Shown in pieces: positions 1 to 6,232 of a DNA stretch of 9,394 nucleotides (positions within the stretch are counted from its first letter, which is position 1; each line of letters starts with the position of its first letter). Below the pieces are notes generated by a model. That model was given only the letters and a program-made list of their open reading frames with translations, ran no database searches and was not told where the DNA came from. The DNA is from an uncultured Lentisphaeria bacterium (GTDB lineage Bacteria; Verrucomicrobiota; Lentisphaeria; Victivallales; UBA1829), in assembly GCA_905211485.1 (NCBI GenBank), contig CAJMAW010000117.1, positions 1 to 9,394 on the forward strand, read 5' to 3'. The position numbers and the translations under genes are program-made.

Positions 1-1
1 G

Positions 2-1264
2 GGAAGAGACCCCCGCCGTTCAGGATCCCTGTTTGAACATGCCGTCATTGCAGGACTGACCTCGGTGGGAGTCCAGGTGCTCCGGGCGGGGATTGTCCCG
101 ACCCCTTCGCTGCAGATGGCGGTCCACGACTCCGGGGCGGCGGGCGGAATCATGATCACGGCCAGTCACAACCCCGTCGAATGGAACGCGCTCAAGTTCA
201 TCGGTCCGGACGGATTCTTCCTGGATGAACGCGATCTGGAGGCCCTGCTGGATATTTACAATCAGCCGGATCTGAATTACGTCACGGAACAGGATTTCCG
301 TCCGGTCCGCCGGGCGGAGCATGTGTTCCGGCGCCATCAGGAACGCATCTTCGCAGCCATTGACGTGGAAGCGGTCCGGGCCGCGCATTTCAAAGTGGCG
401 GTCGACTGCTGCAACGGGGTGGGCGCACTGTATTCACGCCCGTTCCTGGAGGCAATGGGAGTGGAGGTGATTCCGCTCTTCGATTCCCCGGACGAAGCCT
501 TCGGACGGCCTCCCGAGCCTCTGGCACGGAATCTCGGAGCACTTTCGGAAACCGTGCGCCGGGAGCACTGCGATGTCGGATTCGCTCAGGATCCCGACGG
601 CGACCGGATTGCCGTCATCACCGAAACCGGACGGCCGGCGGGAGTGCAGTATTCCCTTCTGCCGATGGTGGAACATCTGCTTTCGCGTCAGGCGCGGGGG
701 AAACACGCTGTTGCCGTCGCCAACGTGCAGACGACCAGGGCATTCGACCTGATCGCGGAAAAGCATGGATGCCGCGTGGTCCGGACCCCCGTCGGAGAAG
801 TGAATGTCACAGCCGCTCTGCGTGCGCATGACGCCGTCCTGGGAATCGAAGGCAGCAGCGGCGGCCTGATTGTCCCTTCCATCCTCCCCTGCCGCGACAG
901 TTTCAGCGCCATGGCCCTGATGCTGGAAATGATGGCGTTCAGACACCTTTCCCCGGAACAGATCTTCGACTCCCTCCCGCGTCTCTTCTCCGCCGAAAGA
1001 AAAGTGGAATGCCCCTCCGCACAGACGGCCGTGGACCGCTTGAGAAGTCTGGCCGCGGAATACGCAGCGAAACATCCCGATTTCACTGACGGAGTCAGAA
1101 TTGATTTTGACGCCTCCTCCTGGGTTCTTGCGCGCTCCTCCAACACAGAACCCCTTCTCCGGATCCTGGCGGAAGCTGAAACGCCGGAAAAAGCCGAAAC
1201 CCTTGCAGACGGAATCTCTGAAAAACTGAAAAAGGCAGGCAGGAGCGGCAGTAAGAACGTCTGA
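2..1264 (+). CDS. Phosphoglucosamine mutase / phosphomannomutase family protein (alpha-D-phosphohexomutase), 5' end cut by window
   Basis: The reading frame is open from base 2 and begins inside the family's N-terminal GRDPRRSG motif (normally GRDxRxSG), so the true start lies left of the window. About 420 residues are visible, nearly the full family length of about 450. The phosphoserine loop ITASHNP has its catalytic Ser codon at 164-166. The metal-binding loop DPDGDR is at 590-607. The sugar-specificity loop reads EGSSGG near 849-866. The C-terminal phosphate loop RSSNTEP is at 1133-1153. Such enzymes interconvert hexose 6- and 1-phosphates in the cytoplasm; GlmM makes glucosamine-1-phosphate for UDP-GlcNAc. 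The EGSSGG and SNTEP loops look closer to the PMM/PGM or archaeal-type GlmM class (EGNGG-type loop) than to classical bacterial GlmM, so the exact substrate is uncertain although the family is secure. A GTG at 65 is an internal codon, not the start. The gene converges on the peptidase gene at 1440-2132. Confidence 0.93.
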   Translation, partial: GRDPRRSGSLFEHAVIAGLTSVGVQVLRAGIVPTPSLQMAVHDSGAAGGIMITASHNPVEWNALKFIGPDGFFLDERDLEALLDIYNQPDLNYVTEQDFRPVRRAEHVFRRHQERIFAAIDVEAVRAAHFKVAVDCCNGVGALYSRPFLEAMGVEVIPLFDSPDEAFGRPPEPLARNLGALSETVRREHCDVGFAQDPDGDRIAVITETGRPAGVQYSLLPMVEHLLSRQARGKHAVAVANVQTTRAFDLIAEKHGCRVVRTPVGEVNVTAALRAHDAVLGIEGSSGGLIVPSILPCRDSFSAMALMLEMMAFRHLSPEQIFDSLPRLFSAERKVECPSAQTAVDRLRSLAAEYAAKHPDFTDGVRIDFDASSWVLARSSNTEPLLRILAEAETPEKAETLADGISEKLKKAGRSGSKNV

Positions 1265-1271
1265 AAGTTCT

Positions 1272-1353
1272 TCTTTCTTTTTCCCCGTCCTCGGAGGAGG
1301 CGGCGGCGCATCTATTTTTCCCCGCCCTTTTCCCCCTCCGGGAAAAAGAAAGA
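1272..1353. terminator. Long-looped inverted repeat between convergent genes, possible bidirectional terminator
   Basis: Bases 1272-1285 (TCTTTCTTTTTCCC) are perfectly complementary to 1340-1353 (GGGAAAAAGAAAGA), a 14-bp stem with a 54-base loop. The loop contains a small CCTC/GAGG hairpin. On the + strand a T7 run follows at 1368-1374. The element lies between the stop of the mutase gene and the stop of the convergent peptidase gene, so transcripts from either side could form it. The large loop and the 14-base gap to the T run are atypical of a standard rho-independent terminator. The function is inferred; the inverted repeat itself is read directly. The 1265-1439 gap has no gene. Confidence 0.4.
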
Positions 1354-1439
1354 CTCCGGAACGCCACTTTTTTTCAGATCTCACTGCATCGGAAGGAAAT
1401 ACAGTTCATCATGCCAATCTGTCCGGCGTTTCCCGCGGC

Positions 1440-2132
1440 TCAGTCCCTGCGTCCGCCGAGCAGTCCAGCCCGGTAAAGATAGTACAGAAGGGTCAGAAGC
1501 GACGTAACCGCAGAAGCGACGTAGGTCAGGAACGCCGCATTCAGCACCTGCCCCGCACCCGCGCTCTCCTGCGGAGAAACAATCCCGCAGGACACCATCA
1601 TCTTTTTCGCCCTTGCGCTCGCATCCCATTCCACCGGGAGCGTGATGATCGAAAACAGCACCATCGCCCCGAAGAGAATCGCCCCGATCAGCACCAGCTG
1701 CTGCGACATCAGGAAAAAACCCGCAAAAATCAGAATGTAGGAAAGCGGCGAACAGATGTTCAAAGCAGGCACCATCATGCTCCGGAAATGCAGCGGCAGA
1801 TACACCGAGGCATGCTGAAGGGCATGCCCCGCTTCATGACAGGCGACTCCGATTGCCGAAAGACTGTCACTCCCATACACCTCCGGAGAAAGCCTGAGCG
1901 TTTTGGAAGACGGATCGTAATGATCGCTGAGGAATCCCTGCGTCTGTTCGATTCTGACATCCCGGATTCCGGAACTGCTCAGGAGCCTGGCGGCCGCCTC
2001 CGCGCCCGTCAGGCCGTTAGCGGACCTGCGCTGCGAATATTTCTCAAAGGTGCTTCTGGTGTAAAAGGATGCGAAAAGCGCCAGCAGGAATCCCGGCGCA
2101 ATGAAGAGGAAATAAATGGGGTCGAAAAACAT
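1440..2132 (-). CDS. YugP-type membrane zinc metallopeptidase (Zn_peptidase_2 family)
   Basis: A 230-residue protein with the family's typical length and layout. An N-terminal membrane segment (about residues 5-24) is followed by a soluble stretch and the zinc-binding HEAGH motif (His99, Glu100, His103, within CHEAGHALQ). Two hydrophobic segments follow at about 125-142 and 145-166. The LPVEWDAS motif supplies the likely third metal ligand, Glu168. A last membrane segment lies at about 200-220. The family (B. subtilis YugP, DUF/PF04298) is a neutral zinc metallopeptidase by motif, but its substrate is not established. The ATG at 2132 is preceded by GGAG with a 10-base gap, and a promoter lies at 2228-2256, so it appears to be a single-gene transcript with a leader of roughly 90 bases. 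It is divergent from asd with no obvious functional link. Confidence 0.92.
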   Translation of the reverse strand: MFFDPIYFLFIAPGFLLALFASFYTRSTFEKYSQRRSANGLTGAEAAARLLSSSGIRDVRIEQTQGFLSDHYDPSSKTLRLSPEVYGSDSLSAIGVACHEAGHALQHASVYLPLHFRSMMVPALNICSPLSYILIFAGFFLMSQQLVLIGAILFGAMVLFSIITLPVEWDASARAKKMMVSCGIVSPQESAGAGQVLNAAFLTYVASAVTSLLTLLYYLYRAGLLGGRRD

Positions 2133-2227
2133 GCTTCGTATTCTCCCGTGACTCTGTTCTTTTGTTCGTGTACCGCCTGAATGGGCTGTCGTTTCCCATG
2201 CACGTGCGGGTGGAGGAGCATTCCGGT

Positions 2228-2256
2228 ACTATACATCCGTTTTTTAGACAGTTCAA
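2228..2256 (-). promoter_or_regulatory. Predicted sigma-70 promoter for the zinc peptidase gene
   Basis: Read on the - strand, a -35 box TTGAAC (2251-2256) and a -10 box TATAGT (2228-2233) are separated by exactly 17 bases. The -10 matches consensus at 5 of 6 positions and the -35 at 4 of 6. It points toward the peptidase start at 2132, with transcription expected to begin near 2221. It sits in the 252-base divergent gap with asd. Confidence 0.6.
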
Positions 2257-2292
2257 AGGCATGAAAGTTTCCTTTTTCCGTTCTTTTTCCAT

Positions 2293-2320
2293 TTGAAAAT
2301 GAAAAATTCTGTTGTATCGT
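2293..2320 (+). promoter_or_regulatory. Possible promoter for asd
   Basis: A -35-like TTGAAA (2293-2298) is followed after 16 bases by a -10-like TATCGT (2315-2320, 4 of 6 consensus positions). The surrounding stretch is the most A+T-rich part of the gap. It would give a leader of about 55-60 bases before the preferred asd start at 2385. The weak -10 makes this a tentative call. Confidence 0.35.
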
Positions 2321-2384
2321 ATCAGTTTCCTGAAAACCAGGGATGTATTCTGGACAACCATACATGATGCATGGAGTATTGCAA

Positions 2385-3401
2385 ATGGGAAAGGCTATGA
2401 GAGTGGCAGTGGTCGGTGCGACCGGCGCGGTCGGCATCGAAATGATCGAAACATTGGAAAAGCGCAATTTCCCTGTTTCATCCATCAAACTTCTTGCTTC
2501 GGCGCGCTCCGTCGGGAAGAAACTGAAATTCAAGGGGGAGGACATCCCCGTTCAGGAATTGACGCAGGACTCCTTCAAGGATGTGGATATCGCCCTGTTC
2601 AGCGCGGGAGCGGCCAGATCCAAGGAGTATGCGGATGCCTGTGTGCACGCCGGCGCCGTGATGATCGACAATTCCAGCGCATTCCGCATGGATGAAAACG
2701 TCCCCCTCGTCGTTCCCGAAGTGAATGCCGAAGACGTTTTCCGCCATCAGGGCATCATCGCGAACCCGAACTGCACGACGGCGATTATGTGCGTGGCCGT
2801 GTATCCTCTGCACAAGGCGAAGAAACTCAAGCGCATGATCGCCTCCACCTATCAGGCCGCCAGCGGAGGCGGCGCCAACGCCATGCAGGAACTGCTCGAT
2901 CAGACCAGAGCCGTGCTCGACGGGGAAAAGAACATCCGCGTCAAATACATGGCACAGCAGATCGCATTCAACCTCTTCCCGCATATCGACGTCTTCCAGG
3001 ACAACGGATATACCAAGGAAGAAATGAAAATGGTCAATGAAACACGCAAGATCATGCATCTGCCGGATCTGCAGGTCTCCTGCACCTGTGTCAGAGTGCC
3101 TGTGATGAGGGCGCATTCGGAATCGCTGAATCTGGAGTTCGAGGAAGACATCTCGGTGGAAGAGGCCAGAGCCATTCTGTCGCAGTCGCCCGGAGTGCAG
3201 CTCAGGGACAACGTCCAGGAAAAGATCTACCCCATGCCGATCGAAGCCACAGGCATGTTCGATGTGCTCGTCGGACGCATCCGCCAGGACATTTCCCGCA
3301 ACGATAAAAAGGGTCTGGACATCTTTGTCAGCGGCGATCAGCTCCTGAAGGGGGCCGCACTCAATGCCGTCCAGATCGCGGAAGTCCTGATCCGCAAATA
3401 A
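2385..3401 (+). CDS. asd: Aspartate-semialdehyde dehydrogenase
   Basis: This enzyme reduces L-aspartyl-4-phosphate to L-aspartate-4-semialdehyde with NADPH in the cytoplasm. It is the branch-point step to lysine/diaminopimelate, threonine and methionine. With the start at 2385 the protein has 338 residues, normal for the family. The NADP-binding GATGAVG is at residues 11-17. The catalytic cysteine is Cys130 in NPNCTT. The SGGGANAM stretch follows at about 160-167. The catalytic base is His244 in RVPVMRAHSESL. The frame is open upstream to an ATG at 2343, but 2385 is preferred: GGAG at 2373-2376 sits 8 bases before it, and the extra 14 residues would precede the family's usual N-terminus. A further ATG at 2397 is too close to its purine tract. 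The gene appears to stand alone, with its own weak promoter and a following hairpin. Confidence 0.96.
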   Translation: MGKAMRVAVVGATGAVGIEMIETLEKRNFPVSSIKLLASARSVGKKLKFKGEDIPVQELTQDSFKDVDIALFSAGAARSKEYADACVHAGAVMIDNSSAFRMDENVPLVVPEVNAEDVFRHQGIIANPNCTTAIMCVAVYPLHKAKKLKRMIASTYQAASGGGANAMQELLDQTRAVLDGEKNIRVKYMAQQIAFNLFPHIDVFQDNGYTKEEMKMVNETRKIMHLPDLQVSCTCVRVPVMRAHSESLNLEFEEDISVEEARAILSQSPGVQLRDNVQEKIYPMPIEATGMFDVLVGRIRQDISRNDKKGLDIFVSGDQLLKGAALNAVQIAEVLIRK

Positions 3402-3721
3402 AGTTCTCCCGGCGGCCGGGCTCGTTTCCCGGCCGGACAGGATTCCAAGTCTTTGTTTTTTTCCTCACCCCGGCATGGAGAATGCGGCAGCATCCCCGGC
3501 GCACGGCGCTTGTTTCCGCGGCCTCTCTGCCGGAAGAGGGGGGAAAAAACGGCTTTTTTTCCATCCCTTCCCCGAGGAAAAAACCGGAAGAAGAACCCGG
3601 GAGAAAAGGTGGGGAGGAGGGAAAAGAGCATGCGCCATGATGCAGGCGGACCGGAGCGGCCGGACCGGAAAGAGGAGCCGGCAGGAAAGAAAAATCTCTG
3701 GAAAGGGGGAAGGCCCTCAGG
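3402..3721. other. 320-base gap between asd and maf with no supported gene
   Basis: Open frames cross this stretch, but none has a start site, composition or motif that looks like a protein. The left part holds the asd hairpin at 3413-3435. The right part (about 3530-3720) is strongly purine-rich on the + strand. It includes an AT-rich hairpin (GGAAAAAA at 3542-3549, TTTTTTCC at 3555-3562). A GCCG/CGGC pair (3529-3532 and 3550-3553) directly abuts a T7 run at 3554-3560, a second weak terminator-like shape. The ribosome-binding site for maf is at its right end (GGAAGG at 3708-3713). No convincing promoter for maf was found. Confidence 0.5.
3413..3435 (+). terminator. GC-rich hairpin after asd, possible terminator
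   Basis: CGGCCGGG (3413-3420) and CCCGGCCG (3428-3435) form a perfect 8-bp stem around a 7-base loop, starting 12 bases after the asd stop. A T7 run exists at 3456-3462, but 20 bases beyond the stem, so this is not a textbook rho-independent terminator. Confidence 0.4.
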
Positions 3722-4339
3722 ATGGAAAACGGCAGAGCGGATTCCTTGAAAGAAGCTTTTCCCGGGACGGGAAGGATCATTCTTGCCTCCACCTCTCCGC
3801 GGAGGAGAGAACTGCTTGAAAAGATCGGCATTGCATTCGAGGTGGAATCGCCGGAAGCGGAAGAATCATGCAGAGTTTTTCCCGTCTCCTGCACGGCGCT
3901 GGAGAATGCGGAGAAGAAGGCCGCCTCCATAGCATCGAAGGCCCCCGGGGCAGTGGTGATCGGAGCGGACACGGTCATAGAACTGGGTTCGGAAATCATC
4001 GGGAAACCGCGGGATCCGGACGATGCTTTCCGGATTTTGAAACGTCTTTCCGGCAAGGAACATCAGGTGGCGACGGGAGTCTGCCTTCTGCGCCTGCGCG
4101 ACCGCGTCATGATCCGCTTTGTGGAGAAGACGTCCGTGTATTTCCGGGACTTGCCGGACGAAACGGTACGCCGCTATCTGACTCTTGTCGATGTTTCCGA
4201 CAAAGCGGGGGCCTATGCCGTCCAGGAACACGGGGAAATGCTTGTGGAACGGATCGAAGGATCGCTGGACAATGTGATCGGACTGCCGACGGAACGCCTG
4301 GCGGAATCGCTCTCCCTGCTTGCCGGGACAATTCCGTGA
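3722..4339 (+). CDS. maf: Maf family nucleotide pyrophosphatase (house-cleaning NTPase)
   Basis: Maf proteins hydrolyse non-canonical or surplus nucleoside triphosphates (dTTP/UTP or modified pyrimidines in characterised members) to the monophosphate and pyrophosphate in the cytoplasm. The 205 residues show the family's signature segments: LASTSPRRRELL (residues 21-32), GADTVIELGSEIIGKP (81-96), LSGKEHQVATGV (109-120), and DKAGAYAVQ (160-168) followed by VERIEGSLDNVIGLP. The ATG at 3722 has GGAAGG 8 bases upstream. It gives about 18 residues before the first conserved strand, slightly longer than usual; no other ATG lies before the conserved region. The usual Glu shortly before DKAGAY appears replaced (LVDVSDKAGAY), a small departure. 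Which subfamily nucleotide it prefers cannot be told here. It is probably monocistronic, with a hairpin at 4400-4422 and a new promoter downstream. Confidence 0.93.
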   Translation: MENGRADSLKEAFPGTGRIILASTSPRRRELLEKIGIAFEVESPEAEESCRVFPVSCTALENAEKKAASIASKAPGAVVIGADTVIELGSEIIGKPRDPDDAFRILKRLSGKEHQVATGVCLLRLRDRVMIRFVEKTSVYFRDLPDETVRRYLTLVDVSDKAGAYAVQEHGEMLVERIEGSLDNVIGLPTERLAESLSLLAGTIP

Positions 4340-4399
4340 AACTCAGCGTGAAAAGGACAAGGAAGGAAGAAGAGCCTTATTCGCGTTCCTGAGAGGAGT

Positions 4400-4422
4400 T
4401 TTTCCCGGTATTTCTGGGAAAA
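4400..4422 (+). terminator. Hairpin after maf, weak terminator candidate
   Basis: TTTTCCC (4400-4406) pairs perfectly with GGGAAAA (4416-4422) around a 9-base loop, 60 bases after the maf stop. A short T4 run at 4427-4430 follows and runs into the TTGACA box of the next promoter. The stem is AT-rich and the T run short, so termination would be partial at best. Confidence 0.35.
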
Positions 4423-4428
4423 GAAGTT

Positions 4429-4456
4429 TTGACAAATACAAGATTTGCACTACATT
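4429..4456 (+). promoter_or_regulatory. Strong predicted sigma-70 promoter for the aminolipid operon
   Basis: A perfect -35 box TTGACA (4429-4434) is followed after 16 bases by TACATT (4451-4456). The overlapping CATTAT at 4453-4458 gives 18-base spacing. The core is a local A+T-rich island in G+C-rich DNA. Transcription would start near 4463, leaving a leader of about 120 bases before the GTG at 4585. No open frame in that leader has a credible start. Confidence 0.6.
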
Positions 4457-4584
4457 ATCCGAAGAAACTCTGCCTGGGAAACTCTTCTGCCGGGAAACAG
4501 CCCCGGAGAGAAAAAGGAAATTCCGTCGGCGGAAAAGAGGGGCGGATGGAACAGAGATGAAATTTAGGAAAAAGAGGTTTTCCC

Positions 4585-5406
4585 GTGTCTGAAACCTGTT
4601 TTGAAATGCAGAAAAGATTTACCACACCCGCACTGATTGCGGAAAAGGATCTTTATTCCATCAAGTTTGCGGTGGATCCGGAAGAAATCAGGGCAACTCA
4701 GCGCTTGAGATACAAGGTGTTCAATGTCGAACAGGGTAAAGGCCTGGATTCGGCAAACCGGAACGGGATTGACTGTGATGAATTCGATGATTACTGCCTG
4801 CATCTGATTGTGGAAAAGAAAGATGATTCGATGCCGGTGGGAACCTACCGGATCAACATCGGGCCGATGGCGGACTGCGATATCGGTTTTTATTCGTCGC
4901 GGGAATATGCGATCACGGGATTCGATGCGATTCAGCGCCAGGTGCTGGAAGTGGGAAGGTCCTGCGTTTCTCCGGAGTACCGCAACGGGACGGTGGTGGC
5001 ACTGCTCTGGGCGGGCATTTCGGAGGTGCTGGCCCGGACAAGAATGCGTTATCTGACAGGTTGTGTAAGTCTGGAGGATACGCGTCCTGAGGTGGCGTGG
5101 GCCGTCTATGACTATCTCTGTGAAAACGGGAAACTTTCCGGAGAGGTGACGGCGGTGCCGAAAGAGGGGTTTGAACTTCCGCGCCCGGAACAGGAGAAAA
5201 TAGATGCGATCCGGAACAACCGTCTGGAATTCCGTCATGCGCTTCCACCGCTGCTGAAGGGCTATCTGCGCATCGGCGCGAAAATCTGCGGGCCGCCGGC
5301 GTTCGACTATGAATTCGGGACTTCGGACTTCCTGATTCTGATGGATGTTTCCAAACTGCCGGACCGCTATTCCAAACACTTCAATGTGCGCGAGATGGAT
5401 TTCTGA
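4585..5406 (+). CDS. OlsB-like GNAT acyltransferase (ornithine/amino-acid N-acyltransferase, hemolysin-like family)
   Basis: A 273-residue protein with the layout of the Acetyltransf_5/OlsB group, which joins a 3-hydroxyacyl chain from acyl-ACP to the alpha-amino group of ornithine (lyso-ornithine lipid) or a similar amino acid. Visible blocks are QRLRYKVFNVEQG (residues 39-51), DEFDDYCLHLIV (65-76), VGTYRI (85-90), and LEVGRSCVSPEYRNG followed by LLWAG (121-143), the last being the acyl-CoA/ACP-binding core. The C-terminal block YLRIGAKICGPPAFDYEFGTSDF (227-249) is typical of the hemolysin-like subgroup. The GTG start at 4585 is chosen because AGAGG at 4573-4577 lies 7 bases upstream; the next in-frame ATG (4606) would also keep the whole domain. 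A PlsC/OlsA-like acyltransferase follows 43 bases after the stop, which supports aminolipid synthesis at the inner membrane. The acceptor amino acid is not determined. Confidence 0.85.
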   Translation: MSETCFEMQKRFTTPALIAEKDLYSIKFAVDPEEIRATQRLRYKVFNVEQGKGLDSANRNGIDCDEFDDYCLHLIVEKKDDSMPVGTYRINIGPMADCDIGFYSSREYAITGFDAIQRQVLEVGRSCVSPEYRNGTVVALLWAGISEVLARTRMRYLTGCVSLEDTRPEVAWAVYDYLCENGKLSGEVTAVPKEGFELPRPEQEKIDAIRNNRLEFRHALPPLLKGYLRIGAKICGPPAFDYEFGTSDFLILMDVSKLPDRYSKHFNVREMDF

Positions 5407-5449
5407 TCCGCAATACACAGGAAAACTCACCCCCGGGGATTTCGGAGTC

Positions 5450-6232
5450 ATGAGACTGATCAGGCGTTTATACAGGTTTGCCGCCCTGGTGGTCTGGTGC
5501 GTGTATCTGGGAATCATTTCCATGCCGATTTCCCGCCAGAAGGACCGCAGGAAGGCAATCCGGGAGATGGCGGAGCAGACACGCGTATGGGGCAAAGGAC
5601 TTCTCCGCATTTTCGGAGTGAAGCTGACCGTTCACGGAGATCTTGCGGAGTACCGGAAGCATGGGGGACTGGTGGTTTCAAACCATCTCGGTTATCTGGA
5701 CATTTTCGTGCACGCCGCCTGTTTCGGATTGCGTTTCACCCCGAAAAAAGACATCCGTTCCTGGCCCCTGCTCGGCTGGTACACGGATATCACCATTCCC
5801 ATCTGGGTTGACCGGGATTCCAAGGCGAAAACCACCGGGATGCTTCACGAATTCCGGGAAACGCTGCAGAACAATGTTCCCCTGATTGTCTATCCGGAAG
5901 GGACCAGCACCGACGGGGAGTCCGGGCTGAGACCTTTCAAATCCGCACCCTTTGAGCCGATTGTCGGCACGGATATTCCCATTCAGCCGATTCTGACTTC
6001 CTACCGCGTGGCTCCGGGGGAGCCGACTCCCTGCTGGTACGGAGACGCGGAACTGATTCCGCATTTATGGAGTATTCTCGGATGTCCCGGAATCGAAGCG
6101 GAAGTCCGCATTCTTCCTTCTGTTCATGCGGAGGGGCGGGACCGGAAACAGCTGGCATCGGATCTGCACAGCATGATGGAGAAAGTTTATCTTGAGATCA
6201 GGGCGGGGAAAACGGAGGTGCAGGAACCATGA
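5450..6232 (+). CDS. PlsC/OlsA-like 1-acyl-glycerol-3-phosphate (or lyso-aminolipid) O-acyltransferase
   Basis: A 260-residue LPLAT-family membrane acyltransferase. The N-terminus carries a positively charged start and one hydrophobic segment (about residues 9-25). The catalytic H-x4-D motif is NHLGYLD (His79, Asp84). FTPKKDIRSWPLLG (96-109) corresponds to the FxxK block, and VYPEGTSTDG (147-156) to the PEGT substrate-phosphate block. Next to an OlsB-like gene the most likely role is OlsA: adding a second fatty acid to the hydroxyl of the lyso-ornithine lipid. An ordinary phosphatidic-acid-forming PlsC role cannot be excluded. The frame is open upstream to an ATG at 5345, but that overlaps the previous gene by 62 bases. 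The ATG at 5450 lies at the expected N-terminus, with GGGGA about 10 bases upstream. The stop overlaps the next start as ATGA. Confidence 0.88.
   Translation: MRLIRRLYRFAALVVWCVYLGIISMPISRQKDRRKAIREMAEQTRVWGKGLLRIFGVKLTVHGDLAEYRKHGGLVVSNHLGYLDIFVHAACFGLRFTPKKDIRSWPLLGWYTDITIPIWVDRDSKAKTTGMLHEFRETLQNNVPLIVYPEGTSTDGESGLRPFKSAPFEPIVGTDIPIQPILTSYRVAPGEPTPCWYGDAELIPHLWSILGCPGIEAEVRILPSVHAEGRDRKQLASDLHSMMEKVYLEIRAGKTEVQEP

Noticed and set aside
1788..2180. A 130-codon + strand open frame opposite the zinc peptidase gene
   Set aside because: It lies antisense to a well-supported YugP-type gene whose HEAGH motif and membrane segments are clear; the + frame has no recognisable motif.
2200..2207. GCACGTGC palindrome in the divergent gap as an operator
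   Set aside because: Only 8 bases are symmetric, there is no second copy nearby, and it does not overlap either predicted promoter core.
3453..3819. Two overlapping small + strand frames upstream of and into maf
   Set aside because: They lie in the purine-rich gap, are Arg/Gly/Lys-rich low-complexity translations, run into maf in other frames and lack a convincing ribosome site.
4320..4592. A 90-codon + strand frame between maf and the OlsB-like gene
   Set aside because: It spans the predicted terminator and promoter, starts inside maf, is highly basic and shows no motif; the region is better explained as a regulatory gap.
4564..5610. A 348-codon - strand open frame over the OlsB-like and OlsA-like genes
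   Set aside because: It runs antisense across two genes with clear family motifs and shows no domain of its own.
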